From: Zonotrichia leucophrys gambelii
Taxonomy: Eukaryota > Chordata > Aves > Passeriformes > Passerellidae
NCBI RefSeq assembly: GCF_028769735.1
Contig: NC_088178.1
Span: 26,185,357-26,249,356, forward strand
DNA length: 64,000 nt
Direction: 5' to 3'
Made by a program: the position numbers and the translations under genes. Below, piece after piece: positions 23,501 through 35,600 of the stretch; position 1 is the stretch's first letter; every line of letters begins with the position of its first letter. Below the pieces are notes generated by a model that had not been told where the DNA came from, made no database searches, and saw only the letters and a list, made by a program, of their open reading frames with translations.

Positions 23501-26139
23501 GACAGAGCTGCTGCTGCTTTTAAGGCATGTCTTGTTGAAGCTTTGCAGGCTCCTTCAGATTTGCCCAGGACTCTGTTATAAAAGGAGAAACTAAATCTCT
23601 TATCCATTCCGCTTCCAAATCTGTGTGTTTCTCTTATTTCCAAACACTTCATTTAGAGAGCTGGCCAGAGAAGCCTGAGCTAATGCCACGTGCCTCATGC
23701 AGCTCTGTTGTTTAGTCCAGGCAAGCTTTGCTTTTGTAAACTTTTTTAGAGATCTAGAATTAAATGTGAAACATGAGTCAAACAGTTTTTGAATGTGTTT
23801 AACTTGGAACACTTCTTAGTTATGATGTCCTGATTCAATACAGGAGAATGTACTTTTTTTGCCCTTGAACAGCTCTGTAAGATGGTTATCAACTGGATAG
23901 ATATGGACTTACTCATCTTGCTCCTGATTCATTTGCTTTGGTTACTCCAGGAAACTTTGCCAAAGAAACTCACGTTTCTGTGACTCCAAAATGAAAAGAG
24001 AGCCTGGACCTGCAGGAAATGTTCCCTTCTTTGAAGGAGTTTAGAGCAGACAGGCACAGAATCCACTTTGGCCCACCATTGCAGCAGAAATGTTTTGTGC
24101 AGACCAGGTATGAGGGAATGAGCACAGCCATGCTGTGGAACTCTTGTCTAACCCATAAACCTGTAGACAAACTCCATCACTGTTTGGTGTCTGCAGGGCC
24201 ACACAGTGATTTGAAAGATCCTTTTGGAGCAGATTTCCTTAGCCTGGTGCTTTCACCTCAAGGATGCCTTTGTACCAGAATTCCTACTCCGGTATCTGAT
24301 CCACTCTTTGCAGCCCCTGTTGGCAAATGCTGCCTTTTTATCCCTCTGGCTTCATCTCAGGTTCTGTTTTCCACTGTCAGAGCTGTTATGCAGACCTGCA
24401 GCAGGTGAACGTCAGCAGGGTTTGTTTTTGGTCAGCTCTGCTCTGCAGGAGGATGTGCTGGCTTTTAGGGTTTAGGCAAACTCCATCGAGGAGTGCATTA
24501 CATCCCCAGGGAAAATTGTCTTGCAATGGTCCCTCCAGTGCCTCTGGAGCTGGTTTGTGCTGGGTCAGACAGTGGTGCCAGGCCCTGGCTGTGCCCTCAC
24601 ATTAAAGAGATTTGCACCACAAGCAAACACTTCTTATCACGACTTCCTCTCTTCTGAGCGCGGCACGGAGAGCTCCTTTTGGCGTGGAAAAAAAATAATG
24701 ACAATCTACAGCCCCCATATCTGTCCTGTATCAAGGTCAGAGCATTCCTGACCCAAGTTCTGGCTCTGATGCCTTGGAGCTCTGTGTGTGCTCTCTGGTT
24801 TAAAGGTTGTCTGCAAAAAAAGAAAAAAAGCAATTCAAAACTCAGAATGAAAACACAGAAAAAGCAGCAGGGCATGGTCTGTTATCCTAAGTAGTCAGCT
24901 CGTGGAAACTTGCTGCCAATTGACCAATATTTTCCACTCATCTGAGATAGTGATGGAAGTCAATGCTCATTTATTACCTCAGCTGGCCCCAAATGTCACC
25001 AGTGGTTGTTTATCTGGGCTGTGCACCTCACACAGCCACAAGCTGTGGCCTTGGCTGCCTGACAGTGCAAAGCCAAGAGGGACTCTGCCTGAAGTCATGC
25101 TTTATCCATTGCCTCTGGCCAGACTCATTGTTACCCCTGCACAGTCACGTTACCTTAACAATTGGCCAAAGATGCACCCATGGACATCAGGAGTGGCTCA
25201 GAAACTTCCACAGTGGAAATCCAGGACCTGCTGTCCCCACCTGGAGAAAATGTGTCCATGTGAATGGCTCTGTGTTGGTTATCTGCAGGTGCTGGGTCCT
25301 CTTGTGAATATTTCAGGCCTTATCTGCCCTGTCTGTGTGGAAGAGCAGTGCTAATCTGATCAGCTTTGGCAAGTTACTCAGTGAGACCTCTCGTCATAAC
25401 CCAGACTTTTGGTTTGGTACTTGCTTGGCTTTCAACAAACTGGTGGGAACAGAGTTTATGTGCAAAAGCTCTGATTAAACAGTTCTGTTGCTCTTTTTTA
25501 AACAACAAACCTGTGTTTGGTTGTTGCAGTAGAATATTGACATTCACGTTTCAGCCTAAAAGCAAGTTTAAAACATCTTGTTTTGGAATTTCATTTTTTT
25601 TTTTTTTTTCTCCCACTGACAATCATTATCAGATTCCATTCCCTCAGCTCTGGACACAGAGATGTTTTCTGCTCATTTTTGGAGGTGTGGACACACTCCA
25701 GACTCTGAACATGCAGGGTTTCTTCTATCCTGCACATTTTGTCCTTTCAGAAATGGACAAAAGTTAAGTATATGGCTCCTCCAGATTTTGCCAAAGCTTG
25801 GATTTATGCACAGACAGAAGAACTGGAATTTTACTCTTATGATTGGGTACTGCTCTGCATTTAACCTGTGCATGTTTTTGAAATGGATCTAATACTAAGG
25901 TAAGCAGAAAGAGAGACTCTACAGGCTGGACTTCCCTGAAGGCCTTGTTTGAGATGGAGAGCTTCAAATGTTCTCTTGGAGAGGAGTCCAACATGTTTCC
26001 TGCCTAAGAGGCCTTCACTCTTCAAGCTATGAACATGGCTTAGTTACTTCTATATATATTTTTTTAGAAATTTGAATGTATGGGAGTAAAATTCCCATTT
26101 TGGCTCAGAGAGTTCAGGGTTTTTTTGTCACTGCTCCTA
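20572..26139. other. Unique noncoding DNA
   Basis: No gene is recognised. The longest open frames (157 codons, minus, starting inside the CR1/LTR chimera at 20353-20826; 150 codons, plus, 24902-25354) have no recognisable domain, and several frames overlap them. Local structure includes the TTATCTCATATA array at 21547-21618, a 16-T tract near 25594-25610, and A-rich runs near 24816-24830. Nothing else can be named. Confidence 0.6.
21547..21618. repeat. TTATCTCATATACTC tandem repeat
   Basis: Three to four imperfect copies of a CTGTTATCTCATATA-type unit (about 18-26 bp, with internal ATATCT echoes) lie in tandem. Unit length varies, which suggests slippage within a short AT/CT-rich seed. Confidence 0.75.
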
Positions 26140-26203
26140 TTATTACTTCATTATGTTCTTTCTCTTCATGATTATTACTTCTTTATGCTCTTTCTCTTCA
26201 TGA
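26140..26203. repeat. 32-bp tandem duplication
   Basis: Two adjacent 32-bp units (26140-26171 and 26172-26203) both read TTATTACTTC, then TTATG, then CTCTTCATGA. They differ at only two positions (A/T and T/C). It is a simple direct duplication in pyrimidine-rich sequence, so fairly recent or well preserved. Confidence 0.93.
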
Positions 26204-27158
26204 TTCTTTTGCATCATATTGTTACGACCCCCCATGTCTGGTTTGCAAGGCCATTGCTTTGCATTTGTGACCAGCACTCTCCAAATTTCAGATATTTGGT
26301 TTTAGCAGCCATTAAATCTGTTGTAGTTTATTACCCTGTTCATTTGAATGTCTTTCTTGGTTGTTCCGAAGGCTTAATCCCTTCAAATATTTTCCTTTTT
26401 TGCTCGTATGAGTGTCACATCACTTTGTGGTCAGCACGTGAGCAGATCAAGCCATCACCCAACCAACCCATGGATCTGGGTTCCTGAGGTGCCTTCACTG
26501 TGGAAGGCAAAGATCTGCTGAGGGAGATGCTGAAGGGGCTGATGGCTGTTTACCAGCTCACTCTCACCCCATAATTATGACAGGATGTTTTTCTAACCTT
26601 AGGGATGGAGTTCTGCATGGGTCACTGGTGGGGTGCTTGTCACCCATGGTGTTTATCACCCAGGGTTTTTCAAAGCAGGCTGAGAACCTCCGTCATGGGA
26701 GAGTTAAAATGGTTTGTTTGTCACTCTGTGTGCTGGCATCTGGGGCATGAACAGGACAGGACACCATGGAGGGGGTGGGGGGATTGTCCTTTTGCAATAT
26801 TTGCTGTCTCAGCCTTGTGTGGTCCTTGCCAATGTGGGTTTATTTCCCTCTTCACACCCAGTGTGGTTTTCTTCTGCATTCAGAGAAATTTCTGGCTGTC
26901 TAAAAGTGCCTTTTCACCTGCATGAAGCCAAAGAACAAAAAGAATGTTACCTTGAGACAGAAACAGAAATTTTAGGTCCTCTACCTTTACTTTCTTCCAA
27001 TGATCCTGAAATTATTTAATTAATTCTTTTAGCACAGGGAGAAAGAAGACATGAGGCTTAGATTCATGCACACATGGCAAGCATAGCTGTGACATGAAGT
27101 AATGTAATCTTTTATGGGAAACCCCTGGGTGTTGGCTGGAGTATTTCAAAATCCTGTT
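26204..27158. other. Unique noncoding DNA
   Basis: No gene or transposon is recognised. A plus-strand frame of 135 codons (26080-26487) is rich in Leu/Phe/Val, but this reflects T-rich sequence and the 32-bp duplication. It shows no real membrane-protein pattern such as conserved loops. The segment ends at a short CR1 remnant. Confidence 0.55.
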
Positions 27159-27233
27159 ATCACAGAATGGGTAAGATTGGAAGGGGCCACAATGGGTCCC
27201 TCTGGTCCAACCTCCCTGTTCAGTGGAACTCCA
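27159..27233 (-). mobile_element. Short CR1 LINE 3' remnant
   Basis: On the plus strand it reads ATCACAGAATGGGTAAGATT, then GGAAGGGGCCACAATGGGTC, then a CTCTGGTCCAACCTCCCTGT block. This matches the reverse complement of the terminal bases of a CR1 subfamily with a CCACAGTGGGTCATCTGGTC motif. About 75 bp remain, so it is heavily 5'-truncated. Confidence 0.85.
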
Positions 27234-27266
27234 TTGTCAATATTCAGACCAAATAATAACCTTCTA

Positions 27267-27324
27267 TTTGTTTATTTATTTATTTATTTAGTTAGTTAGT
27301 TAGCTAGTTAGTTAGATAGTTAGG
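27267..27324. repeat. (TTTA)n to (GTTA)n compound microsatellite
   Basis: About five TTTA units (27271-27290) pass directly into about eight GTTA-like units (27291-27324), two of which are altered to GCTA and GATA. A single T-to-G change that spread by slippage would explain the switch. Confidence 0.95.
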
Positions 27325-30300
27325 TATTGGGGCATAGATGGGGAAATAATGAAAGAAAACTGAATAGATACCTCCTGCATCAGCTGGTGACCTGGAAAAA
27401 AAATTAAGATGTTGTTTGAACTCAGGAAATTTCAGGTCAGGGCTGTAGTGCTCCATCATTGTCCTTCCTCATCATTACAGATTTATCTGCTACGTCCAAC
27501 TCTAGTAAGAGTCACAATAACATTTTCTTGGTGACAGCACAATTTTTCTCCTTTCTTGCTTTCACTTCTTCATTCCCCCGTGTATCTGGACAAACACAAC
27601 TTGCAGCCATGGCCCCAGGGAGCAAAATGTGAAACACGGAGTGGTGGCTGTGCTTGGGCAGCCACAGGTTTGTCTCAGAGCTCTTTTTCCACACTTGTCC
27701 ACTAAGATCAGGATTTGCAGCAATCCACCCCTTTCCCTAAAACTGTACCTGCCTGGCTGATGTTTGGGACATGGGTGCAGAATGAAAGGATGGAGGAGCA
27801 GAGCTGCGTCTGGTACTGACTGTGAGTGGTCTGGTGGTGAATAAAATCTGGGTAAACCGACCCAAAATTCAAAGCAGAGCAAACCCCACATTTTCTTTCA
27901 ACTGCACTGCTGGTATGGAAGTGTGGTCTCCCTCTGCTGTGGTAGTTTTACTGGTGAGGAACTGGGGAAGTAGGAAACTGTAAACCCATTTGGTTCAGAT
28001 AATCTGTTACATGAACTCTGCTGTTGAAGAGAAGGAAAAAAAACCCATAAAATATTTATTTAGAAAGTGCAGCTTGTTCCCATTTGTGACCAAACATATT
28101 AAGAAGACTGAGCTTTGTGGGGGCATTTTTGAATGGAGGAGGAGAGAACCCTGTAATCACAAAAGCCTGTGAAAAGAGATTTTTTTTTCCTAAGGAAAAA
28201 AGCCCATTAAGAGATTTTAATGTACAAGTCATGCAGCACCATAATATTGACCTCTCTACTGTCAGCCTGTTCAGCTCCTCTTCTCCTGCAGAGCTTTTTC
28301 CTTCAGTGTTTATAGCTTTCCTTTCATGGATTCTCCTCTGTTTTTATCTCTCTCATCTCCCCTGCCTTTCCTCCATTTGGAGCACGAGGGAAATGAGCAG
28401 AAAGGTTCTGCTTTAAAATCCAGCTCCCTGTGATCTCCCCCAAAAATCCTGATGTAGGCTCTCACCTCAGGCAGTGGGAAGGGATACAGAAATTGGGTAC
28501 AGGTACATGATGGGCTGAACCCTTGCACCAACAAGAGAGGCCTTAGTCACACCAAATGTTTGTTGGAAACCTGTGAGAGAGCAACCCAAATCCCAAAGTT
28601 TACAGTAGGAAATGCTAGGTAAAAAAATTTATGGTCTGGACCGTACAGGAAAGTAGAGCTTGACAAAGTGTTTCCTTGGGTCTCAAAAGCTACAAAACTC
28701 TTCATTTATTGGAGGAGAATTAGTGTGAGGTAATATAAAAATGTTAACTGCAGAGGCTTTCAGAGGAGCTCATTTAAAGTTAGGAACTTAGCTGCCAAGC
28801 AACCCATCATGTCTACTGCAGGAAAATGCAATGGAAGAATTTATTTTCTGCTGCTAAATTTCACTCTTGCACTTCTGGGAGGGGTCGACATTTTTTATGC
28901 TGGATTAAGGTGTTCCATACAAGAAATGCAAGGGCCACATTTTTGGGAAATGCACTCCCCTGTGCCAGTTCACTTGTACTAAAAGTGCATATGAGCCCTT
29001 TGGTGGCTTAAACCTACCACAAAACTCAGCAGGAATATGGGATTGCAAGGAGTAAATGTCATGTTGAGTAATCACTGCTGAAAGAGAGGGCTCTGTTTTT
29101 AACCTAGTTAGGAAAAATTGGTGGTACATTATGAAAAGGGGAAGAAGACATTTCATGAGATGCTCCTGGAATAATTTTGTATTGGGATGGCTTTTCAAAG
29201 GAGCTGATTTAACCAATTCCTTCATCCCCACAAATGTTACATAAGAACCACTGGCAAAACTAACACACACACACACTTCTTGTACAAAGGACTAAAAACC
29301 CAACCCAGATGTTTACAAAGCAACCACAAAAGACCGGAAGAAAAACAAACATACAGAGATGTTTTAAATGCAGAGCAACCAACAAACACAGGGAAAAAAA
29401 ATTTCCATGTTGCTGGCAGTAGCTTTTGAACATACTGAAGCCATTTGGGGCAACCCTTCTTTAAACTTCCCCCATGGCAGGTTTGAATTATCAGTTATGT
29501 TTTCATTCATCACTTAAGGTCAAAGACTTCATCTTTCAATATAGGCCCACTCTTCTTTAAAAAGACAGATGGGGAAGGTGTAGCAAATCTTCATCCATTG
29601 CTTGATGATTGGACTGAACTTGTTTACCCTGCTTTCCCTGCTTCCCTTCTCCTGACAGAAGCCTTTCAGGGAGGACATAGAAGAGGATGCTCTGGTCTCA
29701 CTTGTGCTCCTCTATGAGCAGGCTGGCTCCTGCTTCCCTCTGGCCCCCCAGTTTCCTAGGAATGGTTGAAATTGGTATTTTTACTGGTCCAAAACTGAGC
29801 TGGACCACTGTGAAAATTGATTTGTGGCCATTCACTCACTCTAGGCTGACCTTTTAGGCTCTTTTCTTCTCAGTGCTTTAAAAGGTGAGAGAAGATCTGA
29901 GTGTTTCCACTTCCAGGCTGAAATGCCTTTCTGTGACACTTGCAAAAGAAAGAGGTGGTGCCAACATGGACCCATTCAAAGCTGCTCCTGGGAGTGTGGA
30001 TTGCACTGAGTTGGTCTTCTTTCATGAGAGCCACTACCCTTGTGATTTTTAGGTCAGAAAAAAGAGCTTTCCCCCCACTCTGAGGTATTTCTATGTCTCC
30101 TTTGTTTCCTCAGTGGGAATAGCTAGGAAAAATGCATTGCATTTGGACAATTCATGCAGTCACTCCTAAAATGCAGCTTACATTTTCCAGATGGCTCAAT
30201 AACAAACTGATTTAATATCCTTTGCACTTATATAAAAGTATTAAAGGGTCTCACAGATTCTTGTGCCTGGGTGAGGTGGTTCTGAACTGAGGATTACCAA

Positions 30301-32154
30301 ATACAAGTCTAATTTGAATCCATGTATGAACTTCATGGATTTGTTGCAATTAATGTGTTTATTAACTCATAGTGAAGGTATCAGAATTAATCCTGCTTTT
30401 TCTCAAAGAAAACTATGCCTGTTACTCCTAAGCACAGGAAAACACTGTAAAAGCTGTTTACTTTGGCTTCTGGTGTCCTGGATTTGCTGAAGAAGGTCAT
30501 GGCTTTTGTCCTCATTTACCTACAAGGCAAAGTGCTTGAAGAGGAAAAATGCTCCTTTCAGGCTGGAATGTCGAGGTTACAATTTATCGTACGGGACTTG
30601 AAAGAGGAATTTTCAGTTCTAACTTGTTTTAAGAGGAATGGGCTGGTGAAAGAATTTAAGGGCACTTCTGAAATGAATGTTGCCTGTCTATGGAACGGCC
30701 TAGAAAGGAAACATCCAAGAGGATCTGTAGCTCAGCTATTCTGCACTGCCTGAACAGAATAATGAAACACTTCTCCTGAGATTTATGAGCCTGGAAAATA
30801 CACTGCAGATTTCCATCAAGGCCTGAAAATACTACAGTCTGTTGTCGTGGTCTCTAGTACATCTCTTTTTCTACCAGCAATACTGGCTGGGAGTATAGGG
30901 AAGGAATCAGAGATTAAGGGCAAATGCAAACACAGAAAATAAATATATTCTTTATTATCGTGATGCTCCCAAGTTGCAACTGTCAAAGAAGTTTTATCTC
31001 ACTAGTGCAAATTCCTTCGGTTTTTGCTTTTATTGTTTTTGTAGCTTCCAAATTACCAGCAGGGCAAGGGGTGGTGGGGGAAGCAGGAATTCTGTTGAGA
31101 TTTTCTTTCTTTGGAGAATGCACAAGCAATGCAGGTGGTGAGTCCAGGCTTCTTCACTTCCCTCCCTGAAGGACAGGGGCTCTCAGGAGGGTGCTGGGAA
31201 TGCTGCTCCATCCCCTGATGGGAATGCTCATCCATCCCTCCTGTCCAGGAAAGGATGAGTGGGGCAGTGAGCTGTGCAATTCATGATTTTGTCTTACAGA
31301 GTGCAATTCACAGAGTCCTGGAGCAGGACCACAGGATTGTCCCCACTGTCTCTGCCCCAGAGCTGAGAGGTGTGTGACAGTTGTTACCCATTCCCATTCC
31401 AAGCAAATTGCAGTGCTTGGGATTCCAACACTCTATTTGCTCTAAATGCTCAGAGGAATTTTTTCCTTGGCTGTAATGCCAATCTCTCTTGCTGCAAGTG
31501 TTTTCTATCACGGTTTATGTCATAAACCATAAAGTAGATAATGTTCCTTGGCAGCCACATCTGCTGCCATGGTTGGCATTGTTATTTTATCACTGCTGTG
31601 TTTTTAAAATGTCCAACCCATGGGTTTGAGAGTTATTTTGGATGTGAGAAAACCTTTGTCAGGTGATTAGATGCATCAGCACAAGGAATGAAATCTTACC
31701 CGCCAGTCCTGGATCTCAGTTTGAGGAGTGGGGACCAAACCCTCTGTGTAAACACTTAAAGAAGGACTAATTTGTGCTGTCACCTCTCAGCCACCTTTCT
31801 TAGTGTCAGAATCTCAGCAGAGCTTTAGAGAACCAGCTCTGAGCTCTGCTGAAAGCCCAGCTTGCAACTTGAGTGTCACAGCTTGGAGCTGGACTCATTC
31901 AAAAATCGAGTGATGTCCCCTCTAATAAAAACTTCTCTGCAAGGTTTCCCCAAAAGCATCCCAAAAATGCCCATGGCCTAAGCAAAGCAAACAAGTCCAT
32001 CCTGATCCATGGCTCTGCATCCTGGCAGGAATTGCCTGCTACAAACTCCCAGCACATGATCTGGGCCAGTGATTTCCTTGTAAGGTGCCGTGGGCAAGGA
32101 CAGCCCCAGTCGCATTTGCAGGGAACAATTTTGTGGGTAGAGAATTAGAACAAA
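27325..32154. other. Unique noncoding DNA
   Basis: No gene is recognised. The longest open frame (123 codons, minus, 28905-29276) has no domain. A (CA)6 tract is at about 29264-29275. Around 31540-31600 there is a TTGGCAGCCACATCTGCTGC region with NFI-like half-sites and an E-box, a weak regulatory candidate. No CR1 or LTR signature was seen. Confidence 0.55.
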
Positions 32155-32600
32155 TGCCTTATGTGTGATGATTGATACTGCCAGGCGGACAATAATTGTG
32201 ATTTACACACGATTTCTGTATTCTTGAGGGGAAATCCCAGTTGCCAAGTATGTTAACGAGGTATGTAATGGTGTGTTAACGGACACCATTAGTTTGCTGG
32301 ACAAAACCGAGCCCCCTGCCAAAACAAACCTTCTCCAATGGTACGTTTTATGGATCAGCAGATTCTGAAAATGCTTCAGAGCGGGACTGGATGGTGGGGC
32401 ACATGCTCTGGGAATGGCTAACAGTTTCCTAACCACAAGTTTAAAAGGTATCTGTTAGTAATTAAATGCGCTCGAGCAGTTGCTAATTCCAGTGTTGTGC
32501 AATTTCTCTATGAGGTGCAATAATTGCAGTCCGGAAATCGTTTGTTTTAATGTTATGAGCAGATTAGTATGGAAAGGAGTCCCAGCTTGTTGCAGTTCTT
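32155..32600. promoter_or_regulatory. Candidate conserved noncoding element
   Basis: This block differs from its surroundings. It has no repeat, a balanced composition and about eleven CpG dinucleotides in roughly 440 bp, where neighbouring stretches are nearly CpG-free. It contains two TGTTAACG words 23 bp apart (32251 and 32274), AATAATTG and GTAATTAAATGCGCTCGAG homeobox-like stretches, and a TTGTGCAAT C/EBP-like word. Retained CpG and dense AT-core sites resemble vertebrate developmental enhancers. No comparison is available, so this is inference only. Confidence 0.3.
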
Positions 32601-35600
32601 GTTAACTTCCATCACCAGGGTCGAGGTGCTTGTCTGTGCTTGGCAATGTGCTCATGGCCCAGGGCGTGCAGGGAGCTGTGCCTCCCAAACCCTTCCTGGC
32701 ATGGACAGGATGCAATGCTGAGCTCAGTGAGGTTCTGGGGAGATGACAAAGAGAAGGGTCTGGCAGACCCTCATGTTCAGGATTATTTCTAACCACCAAG
32801 GAAGCTCTTGGTTCTGCTGCATTTAGAAGCAGAAGCAGCTGAAAAACTCCGGCACAGAGGGAATCGTGGTGGCTCAGAGCCTTTTTGAGGTGTCTCAATG
32901 TCTGGGCCAGTGTAGGAGGCCTTGGACTGAACCTGAGTCAAAAATGCTCATGGATGCAGGTGCACATTCCCAGTGGGAGCTGCCTGCAGCTTGGCAGAAA
33001 GAATTTGTGCTGTGGAGGGAGGGTGGTATCACACCCTCCCAGCCTCCAGTGCTTTCCCTGAGAAAGCCTGATCTCAAGTTTTCAGATCGGGTTCTTTTGT
33101 ATAATCCATGCTTCACAAAAAAATTTTTGTGGACCCGGACTTTTCTATTTCCAACAAAATATTCAAATGGTGGGGACTTGTGCAGTACCAGATGTGTTGG
33201 ACAGCAGAGGACAGTAACATCCTGGAAGTGATGTGCCATAGTATTTGCCCCAGGGGTTGGATCAATGGACAGATGTGAATATCCTGAAATCTCAGAAATC
33301 TCCAAAGCACATTTTATAAAACCAAACCCTGTGACCCATTTACTCCAGAGCAGAACTTCCAGGCCCTCCCTGTACTTCTTTCTGCTCAGCTGTTCAGCAG
33401 AGATGTACTCAATAAAGTTCCTTAAAGCAGATTATTGTTTCAGTTATGAACCTTCATGTATTAATACAAGAATTTTAGAGCACAAATATAAATTAAACAA
33501 ATGCCTGACAAGGCTGGAGCGATCCAGCAGTGATTCTGCTTCTCCTCTGAAAGGCTTCCATTCATCTCAGACATGATAGTCTAATCTTTGACTGAGACAA
33601 GAGTGCTACCTGGATAGTTTCCAGTTGTGTTAATGGGAGCTGTGAAAATCCTGTACATATCAGCAGGAGAAATGGCTCCCTTTCCAAAGGGAATGGTTTT
33701 GGTTGTCCTTAGTGCATTACGATAACCAGCCACCACACTTAATTACTTTTTTGTACCACTTTCCCTCCCTTCCTCATATCTTTATCTCTTCATGCCATAA
33801 AAATATTGCATTTTAAAATGAAATCAACGAGACAGAAAACAGAGGAGACATGTTTTGCATAAAAGGAGAAACATGTGCTAGGAATAAAGGCCTGAAGTGG
33901 GCAAACATATTGAAGACATCCAGGCCTTCCCTCTCCCCTTCTGCCCCTCGCAGGGAAGCAGGAGGGAAGCACCTCTCCCGCCTCTCTTTTCCAGGATGGG
34001 GGCTTGGTTTTCCTGCAAAACCAACCAGTTTCCTCACAGGAGAGGGGTCAGGCAGGCTCAGAGAAAAGTGTGGGGTTTTTCCACCTTGTGCTGTTCCGTG
34101 TGGATGTTCTGGTGCTTGTGCTAGAGCTGAGCATGCTGCTGGCACAGGCAGGTGAAATTCCTCTGGCAGAGCCAGAGATGACTCTGGATGGTTTTTCAAG
34201 GGAGTGATTTGTTCTCATTGCTCCTAGGAAGGACAGAGAGGCATGGATTAATCACGTTCATCCTCCGTGACAGCCCTGCTTAGGACGTTCAGTGTATGCT
34301 TGTACTGAAATCAGATGTGGGTCAATTTAAGTGAACTGTAGTTGGCACGGGTAATCCAGCATGGATTGCACAACTTTCCCATGAAATTGTTCAAGTGACT
34401 CACTCACAAAAACCTTCCTGCTGCTGCTGACCTGCTCCTTTCACCTGAACCGGGTCCCAAGCTGTGCTTGTGCTGCTCTGCAGTGATGCCAGGGCAGGCA
34501 GAGCAGAAGAATGAAGGGCTTTCAGGGACTCTGACTCCACCTGGGCTGCTCCTTCTTTTCTTCTTTGCCAAGACAAATAAAAATATATTCTCCCCACCAA
34601 CTCCTTAAAAAGGTTGAGGGGGGAAACTGCAGAAATATTTTAAGTGCTTGTTGTTTTTCCTAAGGGGACAAAAATGCAATGTGGTTTTATTCTGGCCATG
34701 CAAATATTTATGTGAGCAAGAGAGAAGCAAGATCAGAGAGAATCACTGGGTCTGGTTGTGACACAGGCTTTGGTGCCAGAGATGTGGATTTACTCTTTGC
34801 CCTTTTAGATCTTGCCTGTGTATCCCTGAACCAGCCACCTTCACCTCTGTGCCCACAGCTCCCATCTGCTACAGCTGATTTCAGCCCTTCTTTTGGGGTA
34901 TTAGCTTCATGGGGTTGGGACAGATTTGGGGGAAAAAGGAGCTTTTCAACTCAACATGAAGATCTGAGTGCTTAGGTGATGTAGTAATCGTGGAAAATTA
35001 TGGCAATTTGAGCTCAGGAGGGCACCTCCAAAATTTGTGCAGTGCCCTGCACACTGTGCTTGGTGTGCTGGAGTCTGCTCTGAGCTGCTGCAACCCAAAC
35101 AATGGTCTGCATTCAGCAAGTAGCTCCTCAAATTTCCTGTGGATATCCCCAGCAAATCTGTATTTAAATAAGCAATAGTTTCTTAATCCTGGACTGCAAG
35201 TTGCTGGGGCAATTTGTACTCAAGGTGAATGCTGAGGTTAGGGAGATGTTGAGATGTATAAAAGAAGCTTGCCATCGAAATTGTTTCCAGCTGTTTTCAT
35301 TATGCCCCACTTCTGCAGAATAAACTAAACTTTTTAGCTTTCAGCTATTTCCTTCTGGACTCTGTAAAGCTACCTGTTCTCAAAAGCATTATTTGGTGTC
35401 TTTAAGTGCTTTAGTCTGATGTTTTTACAGTTGTATTCAGCCAGTCATGAAAAATGCCCCTAAATAGATAGGAAAGGCAGCTGAAAAGATGGAAAAGCAG
35501 TTTGATTAAATGAAAATATCCATTCAGTTTGACTTGTTGAAAGCATAAAAATATTTTGGTAATACATTTTGGATATGCTAGAATTTCTAAACAGTCTTTT

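Noticed and set aside
26080..26487. Hydrophobic 135-codon frame suggestive of a membrane protein
   Set aside because: Hydrophobicity comes from T-rich DNA and a 32-bp tandem duplication. No loop or charge pattern typical of real membrane proteins.
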